A DNA stretch of 36,088 bases from Gammaproteobacteria bacterium (GTDB lineage Bacteria; Pseudomonadota; Gammaproteobacteria; UBA6429; Thiohalophilaceae). The position numbers and the translations under genes were made by a program. The stretch covers positions 1 through 36,088 of the forward strand of contig JAPHRJ010000124.1 in the NCBI GenBank assembly GCA_026196045.1, given 5' to 3'. Below the pieces are notes generated by a model. That model ran no database searches, was not told the origin of the DNA, and saw only the letters and a list, made by a program, of their open reading frames with translations. Below, piece after piece: positions 27,044 through 36,088 of the stretch (within the stretch, counting starts at the first letter, position 1; every line of letters starts with the position of its first letter).

Positions 27044-27073
27044 TTGACAGTAGTTGTCATTCATACCTATAGT
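27044..27073 (+). promoter_or_regulatory. mra promoter (sigma-70)
   Basis: TTGACA (27044-27049), an 18-base spacer and TATAGT (27068-27073) form a near-consensus sigma-70 promoter in the 309-base gap between rnpB and mraZ. Transcription should start near 27080, so this is the likely main promoter of the mraZ/dcw cluster. The rest of the gap upstream (26857-27043) shows nothing clear. Confidence 0.88.
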
Positions 27074-27082
27074 GTATCGAAG

Positions 27083-27107
27083 TGGATCATTGTGGGTTTT
27101 TATGGAT
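27083..27107 (+). promoter_or_regulatory. MraZ operator: three TGG repeats at 10-bp spacing
   Basis: TGGAT (27083-27087), TGGGT (27093-27097) and TGGAT (27103-27107) are each separated by exactly five bases, directly downstream of the -10 box. MraZ of E. coli is known to bind three TGGGN repeats with 5-base spacers at this location and repress its own operon. Two of the three repeats here have TGGA in place of TGGG. Confidence 0.82.
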
Positions 27108-27164
27108 CCATGTGCTAAATTTGCGAAAGAATTAAGAACAAAATTTGACCAGGGGATTTCGGCC

Positions 27165-27620
27165 TTGTTACGTGGTGTAAATACACTCAATCTGGATGCT
27201 AAGGGGAGAATGGCGATACCAAGTCGGTATCGTGATCGCCTCTCGTCTCAGTGCGATCGCCAGGTTGTGGTCACACTGGATATTCGTGATCCCTGTCTGT
27301 TGTTGTACCCCCTGCCTGAATGGGAAACCATCGAACGCGAATTAGGTCGGCTTGGTAATCTTAATACCGAAGCCCGTCGCCTGCAGCGTATTTTAATTGG
27401 TCATGCCACGGATCTGGAAATGGATGGCAACGGTCGTATTTTGTTGCCACCAGCGCTGCGTAAAACTGTCGATCTGGAAAAGCATATTGCACTGGTAGGG
27501 CAGGGCAACAAATTTGAGATCTGGAATGAGGACACCTGGAATAGTCAACGTGATAGCTGGTTGGCTAGTAATGAAGATGAAGGGGCCTTGTCTACTCAAC
27601 TTGAGAGTCTGTCGTTGTAA
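27165..27620 (+). CDS. mraZ: Transcriptional regulator MraZ
   Basis: MraZ is a ring-forming DNA-binding protein of the AbrB/SpoVT swapped-hairpin type that represses the dcw cluster. Both repeats of its fold are present: L-N-L-D-A-K-G-R-M-A-I-P-S-R-Y-R and D-L-E-M-D-G-N-G-R-I-L-L-P-P-A-L-R. I chose the TTG at 27165 (AGGGG nine bases upstream), giving 151 residues and the family start M-L-R-G, compared with 152 in E. coli. An ATG at 27102 would add 21 non-conserved residues and lies inside the operator; a TTG at 27054 lies inside the promoter. rsmH begins 3 bases after the stop. Confidence 0.93.
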   Translation: MLRGVNTLNLDAKGRMAIPSRYRDRLSSQCDRQVVVTLDIRDPCLLLYPLPEWETIERELGRLGNLNTEARRLQRILIGHATDLEMDGNGRILLPPALRKTVDLEKHIALVGQGNKFEIWNEDTWNSQRDSWLASNEDEGALSTQLESLSL

Positions 27621-27623
27621 GCA

Positions 27624-28559
27624 ATGACAGAAGAACAGGCACATCGGCCGGTATTACTAAAAGAAGCCATAGAAGCACTGAATATTCGGCCCGATGGATA
27701 TTATATAGATGGGACATTTGGTCGAGGTGGCCATAGCTCAGCGATTCTGGCGCAGTTGGGTGAGGAAGGAAAGCTACTGGCTTTGGATAAAGATCCCCAG
27801 GCCATTACAGAAGCTAATAACATTTTTGTAAATGAACCACGTTTTTCAATCAGGCAGGACTCTTTCGCCATGATGGATACACATGTTGCAGAACTGGGCT
27901 GGATGGGAAAAGTAGATGGCATTCTGCTGGATCTGGGTGTGTCTTCACCGCAACTGGATGATGCGCAACGTGGATTTAGTTTTCAGCAGGAAGGTCCACT
28001 GGATATGCGTATGGACCCGGAGCAGGGTCAGTCTGCGGCGGAATGGATTGCAACGGCCAAAGAAAAAGATATTGCCCGTGTATTAAAAGAATACGGGGAA
28101 GAGCGATTTGCTAAACGAATCGCTGGAGCGATTGTTAAAGCTCGTGCAGTTAAGGCCATAACAACAACAAAACAACTGGCCACCATCGTGGCTGAAGCGA
28201 ATCCAGCCTGGGAAAAAAACAAGGATCCTGCAACACGTAGTTTTCAGGCTATTCGAATTTATATTAACCGTGAACTGGTTGACCTTGAAGATTGTTTTAC
28301 AAAAGTACTGGAAATTTTAAAACCCGGCGGTCGACTGGTGGTGATTAGCTTTCACTCACTGGAAGATCGTCGGGTTAAACATTTTATGCGTGATATGGCC
28401 AAAGGTGATGACTTTCCACCGGATTTACCGGTGATGCAGTCACAGCTTAAGCCCAGCATGAATTTAATAGGTAAAGCGGTTCGTGCAGGTAAAGATGAAG
28501 TGGCGGCTAATCCACGTTCACGTAGTGCAATTATGCGAACAGCGGAACGCATGGTATGA
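27624..28559 (+). CDS. rsmH: 16S rRNA m4C1402 methyltransferase RsmH
   Basis: A 311-residue RsmH (MraW), which methylates N4 of C1402 in 16S rRNA using SAM. Signatures are the N-terminal H-R-P-V-L-L-K-E-A, the SAM motif [22 protein letters not shown] and [13 protein letters not shown]. It is the second gene of the dcw cluster; its stop overlaps the ftsL start by four bases (ATGA). Confidence 0.98.
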   Translation: MTEEQAHRPVLLKEAIEALNIRPDGYYIDGTFGRGGHSSAILAQLGEEGKLLALDKDPQAITEANNIFVNEPRFSIRQDSFAMMDTHVAELGWMGKVDGILLDLGVSSPQLDDAQRGFSFQQEGPLDMRMDPEQGQSAAEWIATAKEKDIARVLKEYGEERFAKRIAGAIVKARAVKAITTTKQLATIVAEANPAWEKNKDPATRSFQAIRIYINRELVDLEDCFTKVLEILKPGGRLVVISFHSLEDRRVKHFMRDMAKGDDFPPDLPVMQSQLKPSMNLIGKAVRAGKDEVAANPRSRSAIMRTAERMV

Positions 28560-28822
28560 AAATGCAAATTATCGTGAGCCTGCTGACAGTGGCAGTAGTG
28601 TTTTCGGCCTTAGGCGTGGTGTATAGCAAGCATCAAAGCCGACGTCTGTTTGTAGAGTTAAATGAATTACAGCAACAACGTGATGCGATGAATGTGGAAT
28701 GGGGTCAGTTGCAATTAGAACAGAGCACCTGGGCTACACATGGTCGTATTGAAAAAACAGCACGGAATAAGCTGGGTATGAAACAGTTTGAATATGAAAA
28801 GGTCGTGATTGTTAAGCCATGA
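28556..28822 (+). CDS. ftsL: Cell division protein FtsL
   Basis: An 88-residue bitopic membrane protein: a short N-terminus, one membrane helix (about residues 4-22), then a periplasmic coiled coil with heptad leucines ([11 protein letters not shown]) and the A-R-N-K-L-G-M family segment. FtsL joins FtsB and FtsQ in the divisome and helps activate FtsWI. Small size and sequence make it weak by similarity, but position between rsmH and ftsI with ATGA overlaps on both sides is decisive. Confidence 0.93.
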   Translation: MKMQIIVSLLTVAVVFSALGVVYSKHQSRRLFVELNELQQQRDAMNVEWGQLQLEQSTWATHGRIEKTARNKLGMKQFEYEKVVIVKP

Positions 28823-30540
28823 GTAAACAGGGCAACAAGTCTGCATATACATTTCGTCTGGTGGTCGTGATTACCGGCGTTGTAGCGTCAGCGCTTGTGC
28901 TACTTTGGCGCGGTGTTGACCTGCATGTATTTAACAAGGACTTCCTGCAAAACCAGGGTGATGCTCGCTACCTACGTGTATTACCGGTAGCCGCTCATCG
29001 TGGCATGGTTCGGGATCGCCAGGGTGAACCGCTGGCTATCAGTACCCCGGTTGATTCTGTCTGGGTACAGCCAGAAGATTTTATTGACGCGCATGATCAA
29101 TGGACCCATCTTGCAAGTATATTGGGCATGAAGGTTTCACATCTACAACAGTTAGTCCTGCCACGTAAAGATAAAGAGTTTGTTTATATTAAACGCCACA
29201 TTGCACCTGATCTGGCAAAAAAAGTGATGGCTCTGAATATTCCTGGTGTGTCATTGCAACGGGAATATCATCGTTATTATCCAACTGGTGAAGTAACAGC
29301 CCATGTACTGGGTTTTACCAATGTTGATGATATTGGACAGGAAGGTATTGAGCTGGCCTACAACGACTGGCTACAGGGTACTTCGGGTAGCCAACGTGTT
29401 CTGAAAGATCGTCTGGGGCGAGTGGTTAAACACATTGAATTATTGAGTGAGCCAAACCCTGGACAGGATTTGTTGCTTAGTATTGATCGTCGTCTGCAAT
29501 ACCTGACATATCGTGAATTAAAACGTGCAGTCTTAAAACACAAAGCCAGGTCGGGTTCAGCCGTGGTACTGGACGCAAAGAGTGGCGAAGTGCTGGCGAT
29601 GGTTAATCAACCATCTTACAACCCTAATAACCGTGGACAGTTACGTAGCTCAGCTTATCGTAATCGTGCGGTGACCGATGTGTTTGAACCTGGTTCAACA
29701 GTTAAGCCACTTACGGTAGCTGCTGCGTTAGCTAGCGGAAAATATAAAGAAAAAACCTTAATTAATACCACTCCCGGAACATTCCGGGTTGGTCGTCATA
29801 CAATTCGTGACATCCGTAACTACGGCATGATCAGTGTGTCAAAAGTCCTGCAAAAGTCGAGCAATATTGGCGCAAGTAAAATGGCGCTAGCATTATCAGA
29901 AGATCGATTATGGAACGGATATTCCAAAGTTGGTTTTGGTGAAAGTACTGGAAGTGGTTTCCCTGGCGAAGCCAGTGGTGTGTTTACCCGCAGTCGAAAC
30001 TGGAGAGAGATTGAGCGAGCTACACTGGCCTATGGTTATGGCCTTTCAGTCACTCCTTTACAGTTAGCGCGTGCCTATACGGTCTTTGCTACTGATGGAC
30101 GTCTGTTACCTGTTAGCTTTCAGAAAACTGATGAAGTTGTAACCGGTGAGCAGGTTATCAAAACCAGTATTTCTAAATCCGTACGCGGCATGCTGGAAAC
30201 CGTTATTGAAAAAGAAGGCACGGGTAGTAAAGCGGCGGTACCTGGTTATCGTGTTGCCGGTAAGACTGGCACTATGAAAAAGGCCAGTGCTGGTGGTTAT
30301 AGTGATGATCGTTATATCTCGGTGTTCGCAGGTATGGTTCCTGCCAGTGATCCACGACTGGTAATGGTAGTTATGGTCAACGAACCGAGTTCAGATGTGT
30401 ATTACGGCGGAGAAGTCGCTGCACCAGTATTTTCTAAAGTCATGGCCGGTGCATTACGCTTAATGGACATCCCACCAGATAATATTGATGAACAGAAAAT
30501 TCACATGGCAGTTCTGAACAACATGGGAGTACGCCCATGA
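28819..30540 (+). CDS. ftsI: Peptidoglycan transpeptidase FtsI (PBP3)
   Basis: A 573-residue class B penicillin-binding protein for septal crosslinking. It has an N-terminal membrane anchor (about residues 12-31), the pedestal domain with R-G-M-V-R-D-R-Q-G (61-69), and a transpeptidase domain with the active serine in S-T-V-K (Ser293-Lys296), the S-S-N motif (347-349) and K-T-G-T (482-485). It acts with FtsW at the division site and is the target of beta-lactams such as aztreonam. ATGA overlaps link it to ftsL and murE. Confidence 0.98.
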   Translation: MSKQGNKSAYTFRLVVVITGVVASALVLLWRGVDLHVFNKDFLQNQGDARYLRVLPVAAHRGMVRDRQGEPLAISTPVDSVWVQPEDFIDAHDQWTHLASILGMKVSHLQQLVLPRKDKEFVYIKRHIAPDLAKKVMALNIPGVSLQREYHRYYPTGEVTAHVLGFTNVDDIGQEGIELAYNDWLQGTSGSQRVLKDRLGRVVKHIELLSEPNPGQDLLLSIDRRLQYLTYRELKRAVLKHKARSGSAVVLDAKSGEVLAMVNQPSYNPNNRGQLRSSAYRNRAVTDVFEPGSTVKPLTVAAALASGKYKEKTLINTTPGTFRVGRHTIRDIRNYGMISVSKVLQKSSNIGASKMALALSEDRLWNGYSKVGFGESTGSGFPGEASGVFTRSRNWREIERATLAYGYGLSVTPLQLARAYTVFATDGRLLPVSFQKTDEVVTGEQVIKTSISKSVRGMLETVIEKEGTGSKAAVPGYRVAGKTGTMKKASAGGYSDDRYISVFAGMVPASDPRLVMVVMVNEPSSDVYYGGEVAAPVFSKVMAGALRLMDIPPDNIDEQKIHMAVLNNMGVRP

Positions 30541-32063
30541 TGACAGCACCAGTGTTTTCACAATTATTGTTAAGCGATTTATTAAGCGGTTTTGCCAGTA
30601 TTAATACCGAGGCTGATCGCTCAATACTTGGCTTATGCATGGATAGTCGAGAAGTTAAAGCTGGCGATCTTTTCTTTGCGGTTAAAGGCCTGACACATGA
30701 TGCATCTGTATTTATTGACTCAGCCATTAGGAATGGTGCGATTGCTGTTGTCTGGGAAACAGAAAAAGATACAGTAGCTATGCCAGTTATCTGGCGCGAA
30801 ACACCAACAGGCCAACGTATACCATTGATAGCTATAGCGGGCTTACCTGCAAAACTGGGCCTGATCGCTGATCGATTCTATCACTCGCCATCAAAAGACA
30901 TGCATGTCGTAGGTATCACGGGTACCAATGGTAAAACATCCTGTAGTCAGTATCTGGCTCAAGCCTTAAGCCATGAATCATTCTGTGGTGTGATGGGGAC
31001 TCTTGGTGCCGGTATTTATGGGGGTTTGAAAGATACAAATCATACAACACCGGATGCATTGCATTGCCATCGCTGGTTAGCAGAAATGCATGCTGCGGGT
31101 GTTAATAATATCAGTATGGAAGTGTCTTCTCATGCTCTTGATCAGGGACGCGTAAATGGAATTGAGTTTGATTGTGCTGTGTTTACCAATTTAAGTCGTG
31201 ACCATCTTGATTATCATGGTGATCTTGAAAATTATGCTCTTGCCAAACAAGTACTGTTTGGTATGCCTGGCCTGAAACAGGCTGTTATAAATGTTGATGA
31301 CACTTACGGTCGCAAATTATTTCATAAGCAAATAGCAGGTGTGCAGGTTGTTAGTTATGGTCTGAATAAAGAAAACCAGCCTGATGTCTACGGGCATGAC
31401 CTTGTTTTAAATGAACAGGGTATGCAAATGATAGTTTCAACTCCCTGGGGAGCAGGAGTTTTAAAAGCTCCACTACTGGGTCGTTTTAATGCCAGCAACC
31501 TGTTGGCAGTATTAAGTGTTCTGTTACTTAAAAATATGCCACTGGATACGGTTCTGGAGCGGCTTGCTTTAGTGTCACCTGTTGCAGGACGTATGGAAGC
31601 TATCAAAGTTAAGGGTAAACCACACGTTATTATTGATTATGCGCATACGCCTGATGCACTTGAGCATGTGCTCTCAACTTTACGTGAACATTGCAATGAA
31701 CAGCTCTGGTGTGTGTTTGGCTGTGGTGGCGATCGCGATCAGGGTAAACGCACCATGATGGGCGGGATTGCTTCACAGTATGCCGATCATGTTGTACTGA
31801 CTAATGACAATCCCCGTACAGAAAATCCTGGAAAAATTATTGCAGATATTCAGCAGGGTGTTACAGAAAAAAATAATGTAATGGTCGAAACCGATCGTGC
31901 CCGCGCTATTGAGTATGCGATTGAAAATGCAGGACGCCGCGACATTGTTTTAATTGCAGGAAAAGGTCACGAAGATTACCAGATCATAGGTAATGAAAAG
32001 CAACCATTTAGTGATATAGAGCAAGCTAAAAAATATTTGGGATTGGTTGAGAATGCAAGTTAA
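30537..32063 (+). CDS. murE: UDP-MurNAc-L-Ala-D-Glu:meso-diaminopimelate ligase MurE
   Basis: A 508-residue Mur ligase that adds the third peptide residue. The ATP loop G-T-N-G-K-T-S and the central M-E-V-S-S-H-A-L-D motif are present. The specificity motif D-N-P-R (in T-N-D-N-P-R-T-E-N-P) marks the meso-diaminopimelate type, not the lysine type, as expected for a Gram-negative. The C-terminal G-K-G-H-E-D-Y-Q is also conserved. Its start overlaps ftsI by four bases and its end overlaps murF by 11 bases. Confidence 0.97.
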   Translation: MMTAPVFSQLLLSDLLSGFASINTEADRSILGLCMDSREVKAGDLFFAVKGLTHDASVFIDSAIRNGAIAVVWETEKDTVAMPVIWRETPTGQRIPLIAIAGLPAKLGLIADRFYHSPSKDMHVVGITGTNGKTSCSQYLAQALSHESFCGVMGTLGAGIYGGLKDTNHTTPDALHCHRWLAEMHAAGVNNISMEVSSHALDQGRVNGIEFDCAVFTNLSRDHLDYHGDLENYALAKQVLFGMPGLKQAVINVDDTYGRKLFHKQIAGVQVVSYGLNKENQPDVYGHDLVLNEQGMQMIVSTPWGAGVLKAPLLGRFNASNLLAVLSVLLLKNMPLDTVLERLALVSPVAGRMEAIKVKGKPHVIIDYAHTPDALEHVLSTLREHCNEQLWCVFGCGGDRDQGKRTMMGGIASQYADHVVLTNDNPRTENPGKIIADIQQGVTEKNNVMVETDRARAIEYAIENAGRRDIVLIAGKGHEDYQIIGNEKQPFSDIEQAKKYLGLVENAS

Positions 32064-33450
32064 GCATCATAATTCTCAAACAGCTACAGGTTTTTGTTTA
32101 TCTTTATCAGAAACAGCAACCGCAGTTAATGGCCAAATGAAAGGTGATAATTGCATGCTAAAAGGAGTGAGTACGGATACACGTAGTCTTAAAGGTGGTG
32201 AGTTATTCATTGCCTTACGTGGGCCTAACTTTGATGCTCATGATTTTGCCGAGCAGGCTATGGAGTCTGGTGCGGTAGCCTGTATGTTGGAAAAAGAGAA
32301 TGGAAAAATAAATTCAACATTAGTTGTAAATGATACACATCAGGCGTTGGGTCAATTAGCCAGCTATTGGAGAGATAAGTTTACTTTGCCTTTGGTAGCG
32401 GTAACAGGCAGCAATGGCAAGACGACAGTAAAAGAAATGTTACATAGCATTTTCTCAGAGCAGGGTGATGTGTTAGCTACAAAGGGGAATCTTAACAATG
32501 ATATTGGTGTCCCCCTGACGCTGTTCGGGCTAGATGCCAAACACGATAAAGCTATTATTGAGATGGGCGCAAACCATACAGGTGAAATTGCTTACCTAAC
32601 TTCACTATCCAGGCCGACTGTAGCGTTGATTACGAATGCAGCAAGTGCTCATCTTGAAGGGTTTGGTAGTCTGGAAGGTGTAGCTAAAGCAAAAGCTGAA
32701 ATTTATTCTGGCTTACAGGATGAAGGTTACGCAATTGTTAATGCGGATGATCAGTATGCCTCAGTATGGATAGATATCATAAAACAACAGACTGGCAACC
32801 TTAATATTTTAACCTTTGGTATTGAGAATGTAGCGGATATTCAGGCTGCAGGAATTCCAACTGATAAACATGGTGTGACTGTTTATACGCCGAGGGGGAG
32901 TTTTGAACTGAAGTTGCCTTTATTAGGACATCACAATTTGATGAACGCACTAGCTGCAACGGCGGCATCAGTGGCAGCGGGTGTTGAGCTTGATGATATT
33001 CGTAATGGTCTTGAAAAAATGCAGCCAGTGCCTGGACGGTTGCAACGTAAACCGGGCATTAAAAATAGTCGGATTATTGATGACACCTATAATGCCAATC
33101 CTGCATCTATGCAGGCAGCACTTGAGGTGCTATGCCAGGTTAGCAATCAACGCATACTTGCTCTTGGCGATATGGGTGAGCTAGGTGATGAAAAAGAGTT
33201 CTTGCATGAACAGGTTGGTATCCATGCTCATGAAGCAGGCGTACAACGATTATTTGCACTGGGTGAACTGGCAGCAATAGCTGCAGAACGTTTTGGTGAG
33301 AATGCAGAAATATTTGACTCGCATGAAGCGATGATAGCTCGTTTAAAGGACTTGCTTGGTGAAGGTGTAACCTTATTGGTTAAAGGTTCAAGACGAACGC
33401 AGATGAACAAGATAGTGGATGCCTTAACAGTTGAAGGAGCAGTGAACTGA
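32053..33450 (+). CDS. murF: UDP-MurNAc-tripeptide:D-Ala-D-Ala ligase MurF
   Basis: A 465-residue Mur ligase that adds D-Ala-D-Ala to finish the UDP-MurNAc-pentapeptide. It shows the N-terminal S-T-D-T-R substrate segment, the ATP loop [24 protein letters not shown] and [11 protein letters not shown] chose ATG 32053; a TTG at 32047 would add two residues. Overlap with murE implies coupling, and mraY begins two bases after the stop. Confidence 0.97.
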   Translation: MQVKHHNSQTATGFCLSLSETATAVNGQMKGDNCMLKGVSTDTRSLKGGELFIALRGPNFDAHDFAEQAMESGAVACMLEKENGKINSTLVVNDTHQALGQLASYWRDKFTLPLVAVTGSNGKTTVKEMLHSIFSEQGDVLATKGNLNNDIGVPLTLFGLDAKHDKAIIEMGANHTGEIAYLTSLSRPTVALITNAASAHLEGFGSLEGVAKAKAEIYSGLQDEGYAIVNADDQYASVWIDIIKQQTGNLNILTFGIENVADIQAAGIPTDKHGVTVYTPRGSFELKLPLLGHHNLMNALAATAASVAAGVELDDIRNGLEKMQPVPGRLQRKPGIKNSRIIDDTYNANPASMQAALEVLCQVSNQRILALGDMGELGDEKEFLHEQVGIHAHEAGVQRLFALGELAAIAAERFGENAEIFDSHEAMIARLKDLLGEGVTLLVKGSRRTQMNKIVDALTVEGAVN

Positions 33451-33451
33451 T

Positions 33452-34534
33452 ATGTTATATGCACTGACTCAATATCTGCAGGACTATTACAGCGCATTTA
33501 ATGTGTTTAACTACCTGACATTAAGGGCCATCCTTGGGGTCCTGACTGCCTTGACCATTTCTTTTATTGTCGGACCGGGAATGATCAAAAAACTGAGCGC
33601 TTACAATATTGGTCAAACAGTTCGTGATGATGGTCCGGAAAGTCACTTTAGTAAGGCCGGTACACCCACAATGGGCGGTGCCTTAATTCTGGTTGCGATT
33701 TTTATCAGCACCCTATTATGGTCCAACCTGAATAATCATTACGTCTGGGTTGTTTTACTGGTTACTGGTGTATTCGGAATTATTGGCTGGGTAGATGATT
33801 ATAAAAAACTGGTTCAACAGGATCCAAAAGGACTTATTGCCCGTTATAAATATTTTTGGCAATCCGTCGCAGGTTTGAGTGCCGCAATTTATTTATATAG
33901 CGTTGCGACACCCATTGAGACTCAATTAATTGTTCCTGTTTTTAAGGATGTTGCTATTCAACTTGGTATGGTGAGCTATGTACTACTGGCTTACTTTGTC
34001 ATTGTTGGAAGTAGTAATGCGGTTAACCTGACCGATGGACTGGATGGTCTGGCCATATTACCCACAGTCATGGTTGCTGGTGCACTGGCTATATTTGCTT
34101 ATTTGACTGGTCATTCCGTATTTTCATCTTATCTTTCAATTCCATATATAGCCGGTGTCGGTGAGCTTGTTATTTTCTGTGGAGCAATCGTCGGTGCAGG
34201 TTTAGGATTCCTCTGGTTTAACACTTATCCCGCACAGGTATTTATGGGTGATGTTGGTGCGTTGGCATTGGGTGCTGCATTAGGGATTGTTGCTGTTATT
34301 GTGCGACAGGAACTGGTGCTATTCATTATGGGCGGTGTTTTCGTAATGGAAACGGTATCCGTTATTTTACAGGTTGGTTCTTACAAGCTGACCGGTAAAC
34401 GAATTTTCAGGATGGCACCTCTACATCATCATTTTGAATTAAAAGGCTGGCCGGAACCACGAGTGATCGTTCGTTTCTGGATCATAACAGTTATTCTGGT
34501 TCTGATTGGTTTAGCAACATTGAAAGTTCGGTAA
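33452..34534 (+). CDS. mraY: Phospho-MurNAc-pentapeptide transferase MraY
   Basis: A 360-residue integral membrane enzyme with about ten helices that joins phospho-MurNAc-pentapeptide to undecaprenyl phosphate, forming lipid I. Family blocks are [16 protein letters not shown] (Asp pair), [24 protein letters not shown] and the C-terminal [14 protein letters not shown]. It matches the E. coli length exactly. It sits in the usual place between murF and murD. Confidence 0.98.
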   Translation: MLYALTQYLQDYYSAFNVFNYLTLRAILGVLTALTISFIVGPGMIKKLSAYNIGQTVRDDGPESHFSKAGTPTMGGALILVAIFISTLLWSNLNNHYVWVVLLVTGVFGIIGWVDDYKKLVQQDPKGLIARYKYFWQSVAGLSAAIYLYSVATPIETQLIVPVFKDVAIQLGMVSYVLLAYFVIVGSSNAVNLTDGLDGLAILPTVMVAGALAIFAYLTGHSVFSSYLSIPYIAGVGELVIFCGAIVGAGLGFLWFNTYPAQVFMGDVGALALGAALGIVAVIVRQELVLFIMGGVFVMETVSVILQVGSYKLTGKRIFRMAPLHHHFELKGWPEPRVIVRFWIITVILVLIGLATLKVR

Positions 34535-34539
34535 CACTT

Positions 34540-35937
34540 ATGTTGGCGATAAAAAAATATATGACAACAACACAATATAACAGTGTGATTGAAGAACTAC
34601 AGAACCGACGTGTTTTGATAGTAGGTCTGGGCAAAACAGGATTGTCTTGCGCCCGTTTTCTTGCGTCACATGGTATTGAGATTGCTGTTACTGATACACG
34701 TTTGCAGCCACCTGGATTGGATGAGCTGGAGAGAGAGTGGCCCGATGTTGCTGTCTTTGTCGGTAATTTCGATACAGAAGCTTTTAATCGGGCAGATATG
34801 ATTCTTGTTAGTCCTGGTGTGTCCTTACGAGAACCCTTAATTGCTGAAGCACGAGCAAAAGGTGTTGAAGTACTAGGTGATATTGAATTATTTGCACGTC
34901 TGGTAGATGCGCCGGTTATTGCTATTACTGGTTCAAATGGTAAAAGCACTGTGACTTCTTTAGTCGGTGACATGGCAGTGAGTGCCGGACGTCAAGTTGC
35001 TGTTGGTGGAAACATTGGTACACCAGCGCTTGATTTGATTGATGATGCTAATGATCTGTATGTGCTGGAGTTATCAAGCTTCCAACTTGAAACCACAGAT
35101 AGTTTGAATGCCTGTGCAGCAACGATACTTAATCTTAGCGAAGATCATATGGATCGTTATTCATCACTAACAGATTACGCCGCAGCAAAAGCAAAAATAT
35201 TTTACGGCAGTGGCACCCTGATTATTAATAAAGATGATCCACGAGTGAACGCAACTCTGGATATGGTGAGTAGTGGTCGTTCCGTGATTTATTTTGGCCT
35301 GCATAAACCAGAGTCAGAAAATGAATTTGGCATTTGTGAGCAGGGTGGTACTACCTGGTTATGTCTGGGACAGGAGAAGTTAATGGCTGTCTCTGAATTA
35401 CGTATTAAAGGTCTGCATAATCAATCAAATGCACTGGCTGCTCTGGCACTAGGTTATGCCTCTGGTTTACCTGTACCTGCCATGTTGAATGCATTACGTA
35501 CCTATAATGGTCTGCCTCATCGTTGTCAGTGGTTGGGTGATTATAAAGGGATCAGCTGGTTTAACGATTCCAAAGCTACGAATGTTGGTGCGGCACTCGC
35601 AGCAATACAGGGTATTGAAACTGAGCATATTATATTAATTGCTGGTGGACAGGGTAAAGGTCAGGACTTTAGTCCTTTACGTGATGCACTAAAAGATAAA
35701 GCTAGAGCCGTGATCCTTCTGGGTGAAGATGCCAGCATTATTGAACAGGCTTTAGAAAACACCGTATCTGTTTTACATGCGAAAGACATGTCAGAAGCCG
35801 TGGCACTAGCTGCCGAGCAGGCTGAATCAGGTGATGCTGTTCTGTTATCTCCTGCCTGTGCCAGTTTCGATATGTTTAGTGGTTATGAGCAACGTGGTGA
35901 AATCTTTATGGGACTGGTGAGGTCATTGTTGGGATGA
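34540..35937 (+). CDS. murD: UDP-MurNAc-L-alanine:D-glutamate ligase MurD
   Basis: A 465-residue Mur ligase that adds D-glutamate, the second peptide residue. It has the N-terminal Rossmann segment V-L-I-V-G-L-G-K-T-G-L-S-C, the ATP loop I-T-G-S-N-G-K-S-T-V, L-E-L-S-S-F-Q-L-E and the L-L-S-P-A-C-A-S-F-D-M-F C-terminal block. The ATG at 34540 gives about 20 residues before the fold starts; the ATG at 34561 is an alternative that fits family length slightly better. Neither has a strong ribosome-binding site. The stop overlaps ftsW by four bases. Confidence 0.97.
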   Translation: MLAIKKYMTTTQYNSVIEELQNRRVLIVGLGKTGLSCARFLASHGIEIAVTDTRLQPPGLDELEREWPDVAVFVGNFDTEAFNRADMILVSPGVSLREPLIAEARAKGVEVLGDIELFARLVDAPVIAITGSNGKSTVTSLVGDMAVSAGRQVAVGGNIGTPALDLIDDANDLYVLELSSFQLETTDSLNACAATILNLSEDHMDRYSSLTDYAAAKAKIFYGSGTLIINKDDPRVNATLDMVSSGRSVIYFGLHKPESENEFGICEQGGTTWLCLGQEKLMAVSELRIKGLHNQSNALAALALGYASGLPVPAMLNALRTYNGLPHRCQWLGDYKGISWFNDSKATNVGAALAAIQGIETEHIILIAGGQGKGQDFSPLRDALKDKARAVILLGEDASIIEQALENTVSVLHAKDMSEAVALAAEQAESGDAVLLSPACASFDMFSGYEQRGEIFMGLVRSLLG

Positions 35938-36088
35938 GCTACCTTAATGCAATCAGTAGTAAAGACATGCTGAGTAGCACACGGCAGAAACAGGCATTAT
36001 CTGTTGATCCGTGGTTACTATTGCCTGTGATTACATTGCTATTGCTTGGCCTCATTATGGTTGCTTCAGCTTCGATTTCAATAGCTCA
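35934..36088 (+). CDS. ftsW: Lipid II polymerase FtsW, N-terminal fragment
   Basis: The frame starts at ATG 35934, overlapping the murD stop (ATGA), and runs off the right edge after 51 codons. The visible part is a polar N-terminus followed by D-P-W-L-L-L-P-V-I-T-L-L-L-L-G-L-I-M-V-A-S-A-S, the first membrane helix of FtsW; the G-L-x-M-V-x-S-A-S motif is typical of SEDS proteins. FtsW is the septal glycosyltransferase partner of FtsI. The identification also rests on its place after murD. Confidence 0.92.
   Translation, partial: MSYLNAISSKDMLSSTRQKQALSVDPWLLLPVITLLLLGLIMVASASISIA

Noticed and set aside
27054-27101. An upstream TTG extension of mraZ
   Set aside because: The TTG at 27054 lies between the -35 and -10 boxes of the mra promoter, so it would not be transcribed from that promoter.

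Overview
This window looks like chromosomal core DNA of a gammaproteobacterium, probably free-living, respiring and motile. The gene order mlaC-mlaB-ibaG-murA-hisG-hisD-hisC, degS-nif3-petABC-sspAB, gmhA-yraN-lpoA|rsmI, rnpB-mraZ-dcw is the arrangement I know from Pseudomonas and related Gammaproteobacteria. Base composition is moderate, not GC-rich. I cannot name a genus from the sequence.

Layout. 1-2269: end of the Mla phospholipid-transport operon, then ibaG and murA. 2288-6358: hisG (short form), hisD and hisC, with an unrelated predicted outer-membrane barrel gene between hisD and hisC. 6359-8411: a chemoreceptor with a C-terminal PilZ domain, behind a possible flagellar sigma-28 promoter and ended by a perfect bidirectional terminator. 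8431-14494: degS (minus), nif3-like, petABC (cytochrome bc1) and sspA-sspB. 14546-18226: accessory stretch with a divergent FeoB-like transporter, a sugar-phosphate mutarotase and a macrodomain protein. 18253-23612: a GlcD-type FAD oxidase, gmhA/diaA, yraN and lpoA on the minus strand, then rsmI on the plus strand.

23613-26454 is the most unusual part: an accessory pocket between rsmI and rnpB. It holds a DsrC/TusE-family gene whose penultimate cysteine is displaced by two residues, a broken gene (in-frame TGA plus an A-run frameshift), an intact divergent paralogue of that gene encoding an unrecognised exported protein, and a secreted rhodanese-like protein directly behind it. The 275-bp gap between the two paralogues contains a perfect 8-2-8 dyad. 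The gene contents suggest sulfur chemistry at the cell envelope, but that is inference.

26505-36088: RNase P RNA, then the division and cell wall cluster mraZ-rsmH-ftsL-ftsI-murE-murF-mraY-murD-ftsW, tightly packed with ATGA overlaps and cut by the window edge inside ftsW. The mra promoter (TTGACA-N18-TATAGT) is followed by three TGG-type repeats at exact 10-bp spacing, matching the known MraZ operator layout. This also argues for a TTG start for mraZ downstream of them.
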